A stretch of 64,000 bases of DNA from Salticus scenicus (lineage: Eukaryota; Arthropoda; Arachnida; Araneae; Salticidae). The translations under genes and the position numbers were made by a program. How positions within the stretch are numbered: the stretch's first letter is position 1; each line of letters opens with the position of its first letter. Positions 46,641 to 57,815 of the stretch are shown piece after piece. Under the pieces are notes generated by a model. That model did no database searches. It was not told the DNA's origin and worked only from the letters and a program-made list of their open reading frames with translations. The DNA lies in NCBI GenBank assembly GCA_963930645.1, contig OZ005649.1, positions 40,750,164 to 40,814,163 of the forward strand, written 5' to 3'.

Positions 46641-47835
46641 TGAGCCGTTCAGTGCACACATCGACTAACTCCACTTTTTGAAAAATCTTAAATTTTATGT
46701 CAAAGCACTTGGTATAATCATAACTTTTTGTATTTATAATAACTTTCCGGAATAATAAAGATTAGCACCGTTAAATGGCAAATTTTTTTTGGCCATTGAG
46801 TAATAAGTAATTTATTTCAGAAGCCATTTCGATTAACTCCATACTCTAATGTAAATCGTTTCGGTAACGCTGTATCTGTTCTGGCCGTGCATCGACGCTT
46901 ATTTGTTTTTAAACAGCGGAAGATGCTCTCTCCCTCTCAATAATATTCGTAACAAAATCGCATCGGTAAACAGATAAAAAGAACAACGTTTACAGTAGAC
47001 TTTACCTGTAGTAAAAGTAATATATTTTTTTCTTTTAAATTATACTGCTAAAATATTAAATTATACTGCTAAAATATTAGTTAATGCGCTGGATAAAGTT
47101 AGAAAGGTCCAAACCCTATCTCATACAATTCAAATGTGACTATAATGAAGATACAGAATTTCAAACCATTAATATAAGAAAATCTTTAGTGGGTAGACCG
47201 CAAAGTTTGAAAAATATAGATCAGCCTTTATTATATCCTAAAGGTAGAACTGTGACAAGGGAAAAATGGAGAGACATGATGGACCTGCTAAAATTCATTC
47301 CTCCTGTTAAACACGATTACTATAAGAACTTGTCAACAAATCGAAATGACGAATCCTCGCATACAGCTGATGAAGAAGACATTATTTATAATATTGCTGA
47401 ATCATCCCAAAGAATAATGCCGCTGACATAAAACTGCTATGTATTAATTACAAAAATTATAATATAACAGAACTGACAACATACATTCTTATGGAAAAGC
47501 TGTGATAAAAATGTGTAATAACTAACTTTTTCTGTAATAAAAAACTTAAAAATGTAAAGACTTAATTTAACTTTATTACTTTTTTCAGTTGCCAAATCGA
47601 TTAACTCCACCAGTCACATAAAAACTGTAACATTACTGACGATTGTTTGTTGGCTATTCTTTCTTATTAATTTTATACACCGTTAGATGAAAGCTATATC
47701 TGCAATTATGCATTCTACATTATATATTTGAATTCATATTATCAGAGGAATTTTAAAAAACAATATACATTACATCATCGCGTTTCTCAACTTTTTGTTT
47801 TATGGAGTTAATCGATGTGTGCACTGAGCGGCTCA
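46641..47835. mobile_element. 1.2-kb DNA transposon derivative with ~34-bp TIRs
   Basis: Left end tgagccgttcagtgcacaca, followed by tcgactaactccac. The complement of the right end reads tgagccgctcagtgcacaca followed by tcgattaactcca. That gives only two or three differences over 33-34 bp. TATA flanks both ends (46637-46640 and 47836-47839), so the target duplication is TATA, or TA within it. The subterminal motif cgattaactcca occurs again at 46830-46841 and 47598-47609, giving four copies in all, a likely transposase-binding repeat. One ORF is inside. The superfamily is not one I can name from the ends. Confidence 0.8.
47084..47431 (+). pseudogene. C-terminal exon of DUF7869-type transposase-like protein
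   Basis: 115 codons. The layout is a W-[IL]-K-[LF]-E start, a 'VGRPQSLKNIDQPLLYP' block, then 'KGRTVTREKWRDMMDLLKFI' and PPVKHDYYKNL at the end of the conserved part. From memory this is the C-terminal signature of a large group of arthropod and cnidarian proteins with a DUF7869 domain. The upstream catalytic part is absent. A TAG stands two codons before the ATG, and 'aaatattag' just upstream is a plausible splice acceptor, so this could be the last exon of a longer gene kept in a deletion derivative. The family match needs a database search; coding composition is convincing. Confidence 0.6.
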
Positions 47836-48888
47836 TATAATCTACGTATAAAAATCTACTTATTAATGAGAAATTTAAATGGGGCGTTAGTTATGTAAAA
47901 CACGTACATAAAACACTATTTGTATTAAAAAATAATCAGCTTATACATGAAAAGAAATGTAGTTATGCACCACAGAAATACACATAATTTTGTTTTGTTT
48001 ATTTGTTGGTTTATCAAAAGAGAGAATTGCTTCACATGTGAAATTGAAGTTTACTCTCATTGATTTTCCACTGGTTTATACAAATAAAAAATATTGTTGA
48101 ATAAATAATCTTTTATTTTTTTTACTTTAAGAATTCCCATTTATCTTTCGCAAATCTTAAGTGAATTTTCAAGAAACTCTTTAATTTGAATCTAGAGTGT
48201 TCAATTACCTTTCATCGAAGAATATTTTCACAAATTTCTTTAAGTGATGAAAGGAAAAATGTACTTAAAATTTTCTTGTTAAAAATGTAAGTATTCTATA
48301 GCATTAGAGTTTCCTCAAAATTCTCAATGAGAAAGTATAAATTTTAGAGATGGAATAGAGAAAATTAATGGAATATTTTTTTTTCCCCGTTGGACATAGA
48401 TTCCATTTTAAAGCTGGGTATAAAATAAGTGAAAATTTGCAGTTCGAGAATTCTCTGCTAGGCTAAGAATAAAGAAAACATTTTTCGTTTTGAAATAAAT
48501 AAGCACTTCCTGCTGCAAGATCATTTTAAAGTGCTTTCCTTTCTTCTCAGAATGATTTTTAAGATTTTGGAAAAAAAAAGTTAATATCAAATTATACATA
48601 CATTTTGAAAAAAAAAAAAAAAAAAAAAAAAATAGACATTTAATAGTATTTTATTGGATTAAGATAGAAAAACAATTTTTCTTAAGTTCCAATATACTTA
48701 AATTACTTATAATTAAATACTTAAGTTATTAATCTATAATCTATAGTGTTTAGATTATAAGTTTCTGTAAACGGAGAGCCTTGTAGATAGACAAGAGTCT
48801 TTTACACATCAAAATATTTATTTCAGGAAAATTCCAGTGAATAACTTATAGGAGCGAAAAATTCTTCCTATTCAACACATCATGGCAA

Positions 48889-48922
<34 letters not shown>

Positions 48923-49447
48923 TAATGTGGTGTGTCACCCACACGACTTTCGCTTAGCATGAATTTCTACATCAAGATAGATTATAGATAGGGGGGGGGG
49001 GGGTAAGATAAAATGTGCTGTATACAAATGTACTTAAAAAACAGATGAAAATGGTTTTCGAAATACTTCTATTGGACATGTTTTTCTATATGATGGGAGC
49101 AGTCATCTCTCTCAACCTTCCGATTAAACCTAATACATGAAAAAAAAAAAAAAAAACTAAATTTGTTATTAAATTAAAAAATTTATTCTAAACTATTCAG
49201 ACAAAGTTCACTCGCACTACGTCTTGAAATTTACTGACTTTGATCAAGAATTTCAAATGGCAACTCCTTATGATTTTCAAAATACCCACTTTTAATTTCC
49301 TGAAAATATGTAATTTTACATCCTGTCGATAACAGTCATACACACAGATAAAAACCACTAAAAGCTTAATTTTTTGTATTCATGGGACCTCAAATCGGGT
49401 TGTTATCACAAAAATTAGTGTTGAAATTTAGAATCTCTTCCAGTATA
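47836..49447. other. Intergenic DNA, no gene seen
   Basis: Contains a poly-A run at 48609-48632, (AAT)n at 48890-48920, a G run at 48991-49003 and the motif 'gtgtcacccacacgactttc' at about 48932, shared with 25140. No ORF recognised. Confidence 0.5.
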
Positions 49448-50007
49448 CAGGGTTATTACAAAAGAATCATCGGGTTTCCGGAGCATTTATTTCGGAACAT
49501 AATTGGGTTACAATAATGAGTTATACATGAAAATAAACCGCAAGCATCCAAGATTGACGTCCATAGACTATAGATGTTGTATGCGGTTTGTTGATTTCTT
49601 GGGACTACGGATGAAACTCTCTCTAACTCTGTTCACCGTTTCTTCAGTAACGCTTGGTCGGCCGGAACTTTACATAAACAACCTGTTTCTTTGAACTGTC
49701 GATACCAGCGCAGAATAATTTGTTGGGTTGGTGGTTTGCATTTGTATGCACGCGGGAATGCTCTGTGAACGGTTATGAGCGATTCAGACTTTGAAAATTC
49801 TAGTACACAAAACGCTTTCTGCTGTCCAGTCACCATTTTGAATATGACGTAAGCGCAGCAACCATGGCAACAACACGAAATAAGCACATAAGCAGCGTGA
49901 AACTATAGTTAACGCACTCTCGTTTGCGTTGTCCTGGAAACATATACGTTTCCAAGTTCGGACGTAGTAATGTATCAAAACCCGATGATTCATTTGTAAT
50001 AACCCTG
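49448..50007 (-). mobile_element. 560-bp internally deleted mariner-like element
   Basis: Terminal inverted repeats of about 31 bp: cagggttattacaaaagaat on the left, cagggttattacaaatgaat on the complement of the right, both followed by catcgggttt. TA flanks both ends (49446-49447 and 50008-50009). The minus strand keeps the 5' part of a transposase gene and then jumps directly to the 3' end, so the catalytic region is deleted. This is how a mariner MITE forms. Confidence 0.85.
49545..49836 (-). pseudogene. N-terminal mariner transposase remnant
   Basis: From an ATG at 49836 the minus strand reads MVTGQQKAFCVLEFSKSES, then QRIILRWYRQF-like sequence (here QQIILRWYRQFKETGCLCK), the first helix-turn-helix of a mariner-type transposase. 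A one-base shift near 49668 then leads to GRPSVTEETVNRVRESF, the GRPR/GRPS linker and second helix-turn-helix. After STNRIQ at about 49560 the frame ends, and no D,D motifs follow. Confidence 0.8.
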
Positions 50008-50551
50008 TACTTTGTTTATCACAGAGTAGGAGAAAGTAATAATTCTCCCGCAGTAATTTTCTTGGAGTTGTTAAAAATTAATAAAGCACTTCCATTATTT
50101 ATATTCATTAAAGAAGGATGTATTCACCCAATTTTGTGTAGTCCTATATATTGCCTATATATTATATACACACCACTTAATAAATTTAGCATAGTATGAA
50201 AAAGACACAGCACAACTAGAAATGTATTTTTATCCATTTCAAAGTATTGTCCTAACGTATCCGATTTTTTATTTTTTATTTTGTGGACCTGTAAAGGATG
50301 GTAAATAATTTTCGTATAACATCCTATGCTAAAAATATTTTTATGCATACAAAAATGATGTTAATTTCATTTCCTGTAGTGCAATGTAAAAGTGTTAAAC
50401 AGAACCATAAATTTAACCCCTAGATGTAATACATTTGTTTAATCTTGGTTGTTCCTGTACATCAACTATTTGCTTGATCTCAGTGAAAAGCTTAGTGTGG
50501 CATCCGTATATATGCAGGTTTAGAGTACCGAGTTTGGACTTTTTGCTAGTA
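50008..50551. other. Intergenic DNA, no gene seen
   Basis: Short AT-rich stretch between two DNA elements; no ORF or repeat recognised. Confidence 0.45.
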
Positions 50552-50875
50552 CAGTAAACTCTCGTATAACGCGATCTCTCAAAACGCGAATTCGTAAAAC
50601 GCGACAAAAAATACGACTATTTCTCATACAACGCAACGCAATAAGAGTCTCGTATAACGCGTAAGATAACGGAAGCACGGGACGACATTTTACTTTCAAC
50701 CTGTTCAAGGTTCCTTACTTTTGACTGCAGATAAGGGTTGCCCCGTTACTATGCCAACACACGACGCTTTTGTTCTTATTACGGATTGAAATCGCCTGCT
50801 CAATGTATGTCTCTTATAACGCGATTTCCTATTACGCGGAACGTATCCCTCGCGTTTTACGAGAGTCTACTACTG
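50552..50875. mobile_element. 324-bp pogo/Tigger-like MITE
   Basis: Ends: cagtaaactctcgtataacg on the left, cagtagtagactctcgtaaa on the complement of the right, with TA outside both (50550-50551 and 50876-50877). The motif 'cgtataacgcg' or a variant recurs at least five times inside (for example 50640-50660, 50811-50823). CAGTA-initial ends and a TA target are typical of pogo/Tigger elements. No transposase. Confidence 0.75.
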
Positions 50876-50879
50876 TATT

Positions 50880-51060
50880 TGCTCTCTAGATATGTTGATA
50901 ATAAACATACAGACTCACATAGACAGACACACAGGCCAACCGGTAAAACCTGATTTCCGGATTCTGGAGACCTGAAACCGTTTAAATATAGCAAAATATC
51001 AAATTTGAAAATTTGATCCAAAATCAATACTCTAACATTATGTTATGATTAAGTAAAAAA
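50880..51060 (+). repeat. Dispersed repeat fragment with (CA)-rich centre
   Basis: 'ggattctggagacctgaaac', 'gtttaaatatagcaaaatat' and 'tgatccaaaatcaatactct' match the 3' part of 22720-23180 in order. Truncated at the left by the adjacent MITE or before it. Confidence 0.5.
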
Positions 51061-51162
51061 CGGTTCAAATTAATAATTGAAAACGTCTCAGACAGTTCAG
51101 CGCAAAGGTTATGGTCAGTAGTTCTTTAAAATCAAAGAACAATTCAGAAACTCATTAGTTTT

Positions 51163-52448
51163 AGTTCCCCATCATACTGTAGGTATGGGGAACTTAGGTA
51201 ATCGTGAAAATTTTCGACCTCGGTTTTTTGACTATTTTGCAAGTTTTCAGGTGTAAGGAATTCGAAAATGACAAAATTTGTATGGTGTCCGTCTGTAGGG
51301 TGTCTGTTAGTCCGATAGTCTGTTAGTTTGTTAGTCTGTTTACACGATATCTCACGAACAAATGATCGTAGAGAGGTCAGACCAGTTTTAAAATATTACT
51401 TTCGATACTGGCAAGAACCCTATTCATTTAGAACATTAGAATTAAAAAACTTCGTAAGTTATTAGAAATTTACGATTTCCTTAACGTGGGAGAATAGGAC
51501 AAAATTTCTCTTAAACGCGCATTAAATGGAAACTTTTTACTGTAAAAATGTCAGACCAGTTTTAAAATATCATTTTTGATGCCGGAATGAATGTCAGTAA
51601 CTATAAATATGCTACTTTAAAAATTTCGCAAGTTATTGGAAATTTACGAATTTCTTAACATGGCACTGCGCAAAATTTCACATAAACGTCAATTTTGAGA
51701 GATATTTTCAGAGTAAAGATGTCAGACTACGTTTGAAATATTATTTAGGACACTGGCATGAATATCACAGACTATGAATTTTCCAATATAAAAATTTCGT
51801 AAGTTATTAGAAATTTACGAATTTCTTAACATGGCAGAATAGGGCAAAATTTCACACAAGCGTCAATCTTGAGGGATATTTTCATCGTAAAGGTGTCAGA
51901 CCACACTTGCAATATTATTTAGGATACTGACATGAATACTATAGAGTATGAATTTTCTAATTTAAGAAATCCGTAAGTTATTTGGAATTTAGGATCCTCT
52001 TAAAATGGCAGATGAATACAAAATTGAGCATAAACGGCCATTTTGAGGATCATAAATATATCAGACAACTTAAAAATAACATTTATGATACTTGTATGAA
52101 CATGACTGATTACAAATATTCTAATAGGAAAATTTCGTATGCTATTCGTTATTTAAGATTTTACCAACATAACAAAATTGGAAATTTTCCATATAAGTAT
52201 GCATTTTGAGGATTGTTACATTGGAAATAGTAGCATGAAAACTAAACTACGAAATTTACCCTAATAAAATAAGTTAATAGATTAGAATAAGATAAATATA
52301 TCGAATGAACAATGGATAGTCTATTTAGCGGGGATTTCATTCTGTCACTGTGTCAAGCGTTTTTTCAAATTCATTTCTCTTAACATGATAACTATGTTAA
52401 GAGAATGTCCTGTTCTAGAAATTTATGAATTATATATGATGGGGAACT
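51163..52448 (+). mobile_element. Unclassified element with TIRs and ~174-bp tandem array (copy A)
   Basis: The ends are perfect 14-bp inverted repeats, agttccccatcata at 51163-51176 and its complement at 52435-52448. The left end also folds into a local hairpin (gttccccat ... atggggaac). A head with 'cgtgaaaattttcgacctcg' and a tct/gtctgttag tract is followed by tandem units whose landmark 'cgtaagttattagaaattta' recurs near 51452, 51628, 51799, 51971 and 52136, about 171-176 bp apart, with rising divergence. No ORF. The same element occurs inverted at 57816-62580. Confidence 0.75.
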
Positions 52449-53775
52449 GAGCAGAGTCCACCTATGCAAACTAGTTTTTCAAATAGATCATTCGAATCTT
52501 TGGAATCGTGTTGACGTTGAATACGTTACCAGTCTAATTCCTAGAATATCAATGTTAGAAACGCGAGAAACGAAACAGTGAGTAAAAAGAAGAGAAAGTG
52601 GTGTGAGTGACACACCAGATTATTAAAAATATATTGAAATTAGTTTGATATATTTTTTCTACTTATGATATTTGCAAGAATTGGCAATAAATGTAGATGC
52701 ATTAATATATAAAATCCTTGTTTATCCTTTAATGATATTTTAACAGCAACAAACTGCAGGATGTTTGCTGCAGGATAAAAGCTGCAGATTGTTTTCTGCA
52801 GTATTCACGACAGTAGATCTATCATTACGACAAAAATTAACAATTTGTCCATTATTTCAGAGCTAACTTTTACAGAAAAAATAATATGTATCAATTTGTA
52901 ACAATAACGCATGAAAAATGTTTGATATTACTGACAAATAAAGCTGTGCATGATTTGAAAACACAAAGTGTCATTTAAATGTAATTTAAAAGTGCATAGA
53001 CTATAATTCATTTAATACTTTAGAATGATCTTATGAATGAATCACATATGTTACAATAATAACTTTCTAAATATAGAATAAACTATATGAAAATTATTAA
53101 AAAATTCCATGTCCATACTGGCATTTTAACTGAAGCCAATATTGAGATTTTAAATAATAATTCTTAAATCATATACTAGTTAAGCCCAAATTTCTAGAAT
53201 GTTTGAAAGAAATAATAATGGCAGAAAATACAAATATTATTTGATAAAAATCTTAATAAAATCTTATTAAGGTTAAAAAAAAATGAGCAAATGAAAAGAT
53301 TTTTTTTTTCTTTCATTTATTTTTCTTTTCCAAGTTTTTAATGATAGACAAATAATATTTCTTCAAGCATAGAACTGTATCTTGAACTTTTAAATTTAAA
53401 ATGATAAAATGAGGGAAGATAAATTTCCACCAAATAAGATAAATCAGTATAAAGTAAATTAAAGTGAAACAAATCCAATATTATTGTCTCAGAGCCGATT
53501 ATTTGCTGGCTCTGACAATATTTCCCAAACATATTATATTTAGGAAATCCACAGAGACTGAGTTATTATTCATAAATTTTGCAAACTACTAAATGAGAAA
53601 ATTATGTTACTGCTTCTCAAGTTCCGGGTATATATATTTCATTATGATTATTATTCGATACACACAAGAGAAAATTAGATAGCTAAGCATTTAAGAGTGA
53701 AATAAATTTCAGAATAGAAAAGAAAAAGTATCAAATTTCTCGAAGTATCTTATTAATTAAAAACAGTTAAAAAGA
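52449..53775. other. Intergenic DNA, no gene seen
   Basis: Holds the inverted form of the 'gtgtcac.cacac.actttc' motif at 52585-52615 and a cluster of ctgcag motifs at 52755-52800. No gene recognised. Confidence 0.45.
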
Positions 53776-54728
53776 ATAAAATCTTTTTGTAAAAAAATAG
53801 AACTGACTCCAAAAAGCAACTACTATCAAAACAACATAAAAAGAAAAAAAAATGGTATGAAATGGAGCTGTAAATTGCGCCTAAAAGTATAAAATAATTT
53901 CCTTCGCCAAACAACCTATAACACTACAATTAATCATAACTTTTGAAGTCGGCGCAAAATTAAATAAAATTTAATTAGTTTTTAAAGGTTTGTTTTTACA
54001 TCGGTAGTAACAAATGCTGTTGTCTCGAACGATCCATTTTCATGTTTCCTTTATTATTTTATCACTGTATACAATTGGTCCATTAGTAGCATCTGTATAG
54101 AACAGTGAACATTCTTCACAATGCGGTATTTATGTTTCTACGAAGTTAGAGTTTCCTTTGCAAATTTGGTATAACTTTGATATAACTATCATCCTTGGTT
54201 GCTTTTGGATTTGGCGATCAAAACGTAATGCAAAAATATACACGCAAGATGTATATTTTCATAATATATATTGTACGAAGTATTTTTTCATATTCTTGAT
54301 TACTCTCCTTATCAAAATAATCATGATATCCGAAAGGAATTCAATATGTTTGCCAGATAATTTTGTGATTTTTCTTTCACCAAGGACGTCAGATACCAGC
54401 ACCTTCGCCAACTTTTGCTGCTTACGAAATCTTTTTGTTTTCTTGAATCAAAGTAGGTTTCGGTTTTGCAGGTGACAATGTGAGATATGTATTTTGAATA
54501 GGCTTTGATTTTTGTATTGAATAAAGGTATCAATTTTTATTTAATTTTGCGCCGACTTCAAAATTTATGATTAATTGTAGTGTTATAGGCTGTTTGGCGA
54601 AGGAAATTATTTTATACTTTTAGGCGCAATTTACAGTTCCATTTCATACCATTTTTTTTTCTTTTTATGTTGTTTTGATAGTAGTTGCTTTTTGGAGTCG
54701 GTTCTATTTTTTTACAAAAAGATTTTAT
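53776..54728. mobile_element. 953-bp foldback element with 195-bp inverted arms
   Basis: Left arm 53776-53970 and right arm 54535-54728 are inverted copies differing at only a handful of sites (ataaaatctttttgtaaaaa ... gaagtcggcgcaaaattaaa). Both ends stop at the same base. The 564-bp centre has no recognisable domain. Boundaries lie in A/T-rich sequence, so the target duplication is not clear. Confidence 0.8.
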
Positions 54729-54744
54729 TTTTCTCTTTTCAGTG

Positions 54745-56205
54745 AAAACTTATTCATATAGCAGAATATCAAAAGACGTTCAACGGCAGCTTCACAAATC
54801 ACAACTTCCAAGAAAAGTGACATAACTCAAAAAATGGTTTATGTCACTGAAAACTACATGAAATGCACCCAATGTGAACAAAAAAGTTACATCTTCATCT
54901 AGAAAGTTATCCACTCGAGAGACAGTTGCGCCAGTTTTATTCTAGTCAAGTTATTTTTAAGTTGATTTTTCTCAAATGCTGCATTTTTATGTTGTGTCAC
55001 TTTTCTCGCCTTTATCGGATATGAGCAAAAAACTATCTATTGAATGAATATACGTTAAGTTAAAAAGTCTTTAAAAATGTAAAGAACGGATACGCATTAT
55101 TCGTAACCAAAAATTCTGTTAGGCATATATATTGAACTTTACAGTGAATGCGTGTCACCCGCTGCGCTGGAAATTGCAGAGCGTAAAGTTCAAACAAAGA
55201 GCAAAATATGCATTGCCACTGACGGACAGAAGTTTCAACATCAATACTTACATACTGCTTTTACCAGTGTAGCTGCATGCGTTCAGCAGTTAGAGTGAGA
55301 ACAGACTTTTGTGAGTATCCTATAATTTGTTTATATCTTAATGAAATCATAATGAAATCTATTTCAGGCCAAGATCATTACAACAAAAAAAGTATTAAAA
55401 TTAAATCATCTCTTACGAAGTTAAAAGCTAACAAATTTCAACAACAATAACAATGAGAAACATGGTTTGTATTGAGAACCTCTTCCTTTATGAAGTCGGT
55501 TTAAAACGTCTATGCGTTAATCGATGTCACCGCTTACAATAACCATACTTTGAATTTTACTTAGCATAAATGTCACTCGCTCCGCTACAACATATGCAAT
55601 GTCGTTCAAGTGTGCACAAAATAGGAAATTGTGAACAAGCAAACGCACGTTTTAAGCGTTCTGTTTTTAGCATTAATGTCTAAACTATCTTTTCGTACTA
55701 AATAGAAGATGCTCTGCAATTTTATAATTCACCTTTTCCCCCTGTCTTGAACCGTTTCCGAGATAGGAACGCCAGCATGAATGTCTAAACTATCTTTTTG
55801 TATTAAATCGATGATACTCTTCAACTTTGTAATTCTGTTTTTTCTCTAGAACCGTTTTCGAGATAGGAACACTAACTCCACTATTTTCCACCAGTTGGCG
55901 CTGGTTTAATCTTGTACTGCGTGCTACTTTGCTATATTTACTTACCATTTTTATCACTATAGCTGCAGCCGTTTAGCAGTTAAAATAGTTGTTACTGATT
56001 TTTTTGACACCCTGTATTTTCTTTAGATCGTAAAGATATTACAATGGGACCTATTTCAGACCAAGACCTTTTCAACAAAACAAAAAGTATCAAAATCGGA
56101 GCATCCGTTTAGAAGTTATGAGCTAATAAACATAAAAAAAAAAAAAACATACGGTTTGAATTGAGAACCTTCCTTCTTTTTATAAGTCGGTTAATAAAAT
56201 ATTCT
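54745..56205 (+). repeat. Dispersed repeat present as two direct copies
   Basis: About 55245-55505 and 55965-56195 match in order: 'tagctgca.(c/g)cgtt.agcagtt', 'tatttca(g)accaaga', 'caacaaaa..aaagtat', 'gaagttaaaagctaa'-like and a shared end 'ttgagaacct.cttc' followed by 'aagtcggtt'. Between them are phrases such as 'accgttttcgagatagga' repeated at 55749 and 55851. Non-coding. The end 'gaagtcgg' is also in the foldback arm just upstream. Confidence 0.55.
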
Positions 56206-56879
56206 AAAGGGAAAATTAGAACAAAAATGGCAAAGTCAGAGGTAAACGTTACTATTTTTTTTTTTTTTTTTAAGATTGTGCTAGGTTTAGGAATTTTCAT
56301 TCATATTTGAGTATTATGAATGTATTAAAACAAAGAATGTACTTATTTAATGAGTTTTAAAATTTTCTGATTAAAAAAAAAAACATAATTTAAAAAATAT
56401 ATATATATTATTATTATTATTCCATATTTGTTTGAGAAAATTAAAAACTTAAACATGTCTGAGTAAAAGAAATGCAAGAGATTTTAAGAAAATATACTAA
56501 TTTTCAATAGCTCTTATTATGTAAAAATTACAAAAATCAACATAAGTGTTGTAAGAAGAAGAAGAAGAAAAAAAAAATCTATTACAAAAACAGAAAATTT
56601 CGGCAATTTCCAGACAGAAAATTTCTGTTTTTTACAACTTCAAAAAAATACTGTAAAATTACATATGGACGCGATATATATTTAATAAATAGAATCTGTG
56701 CCAATCGTTACAGTTTTTATCTGGTGGGTACATATTATTTTCTGTTTTAAATGCAGAAAAGCAGGATTGGGAGGAACTAAGTAACAACATGAAATGTAGT
56801 TCTGTGGCTGTGAGGTAACGTCTGGTTGAACTAGAGAATTTTATTTAATGTGAGGTCTTTTTTTTCTGTTTTTTCTGTG
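56206..56879. other. Intergenic DNA with a SINE-head fragment
   Basis: A tRNA-like fragment, ttctgtggctgtgaggtaac, at 56799-56819 matches 24992-25012. Otherwise AT-rich with A and T runs. Confidence 0.4.
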
Positions 56880-57563
56880 CTTTATTTATAGAAAAAATCT
56901 GTTGCGTATGAATATTTATTTATTTTCTTTTAGGGAAAATTTACGTCAAAGTATTTTTCTAAAGTGTATGAATATTTTCGGGTAAATTCAAGCCAGAAAT
57001 TTTCTTTATTATAACAGGATTTTTTCCCTCCTTACATTGTACTGTATTAAAAAAATCTGTTGCTTACGAATATTATTTTTTATTTTCATTTAGGAAAAAT
57101 CTCCGTCAACGTATTTTCCTATAGTATACGAATACTTTCTGGTAAATTCGCAGCCAGAAATTTTCTCTGTTATAACATTATTATTATTTTTTTTTATCTT
57201 ACATTGTACTATATAGAAAAAATCTGTTGTGTACGAATATTGTTTTTATTTTCATTTAGGAAAAATTTCCGTCAATGTATTTTCCTATAGTATACGAATA
57301 TTTTCTGGTAAATTTGCAACCAGCAATTTTCTCTATTATAACAGGGTTTTTTTTTTTTTTAATTTTACATTGTAGTACTATATAGAAAAAATCTGTTGTG
57401 TATGAATATTATTTTTTTATTTTCTTTTAGAGAAAATTTCCTTCAACATATTTTCCTATAGTATACAAATATTTTCTAGTAAATTCGCAGCCAAAAATTT
57501 TTTTCTATTATAACAGAATTTTTTTCTTACATTGTATAGTACAGAAAAAATCTGTTGTGCACG

Positions 57564-57606
<43 letters not shown>

Positions 57607-57815
57607 TTATCGAACATTTTCGTCGACGTATTTTCCTAAAGTATACGAATATTTTCAGGCTAATTTAGCTGCCAGAGATATTTATATGATAACAGAAGTC
57701 TTTTTTTCAGACTGTGCATATGGAAAAAAACTGTTGTGGCTGAATATTTTCTTTATCTTGTTTTAGGGAAAATTTCCGTCAACGCATTTCCCTATAGTAT
57801 ACGAATATGTTAAGT
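56880..57815 (+). repeat. Tandem array, 160-178-bp unit, about 5.5 copies
   Basis: The landmark aaaaaatctgttgtgtacga or a variant recurs near 56893, 57052, 57218, 57388, 57546 and 57725. Each is followed by 'gaaaatttccgtcaacgtat', 'tatagtatacgaatattttc', 'ggtaaattcgcagccaga' and a T run. One unit contains an (AT)n expansion at 57568-57601. The array ends exactly where element copy B begins. Confidence 0.85.

Noticed and set aside
54158..54533. ORFs on both strands in the foldback centre
   Set aside because: Neither has a recognisable domain, and each is shorter than or similar to chance ORFs in this AT-rich sequence.
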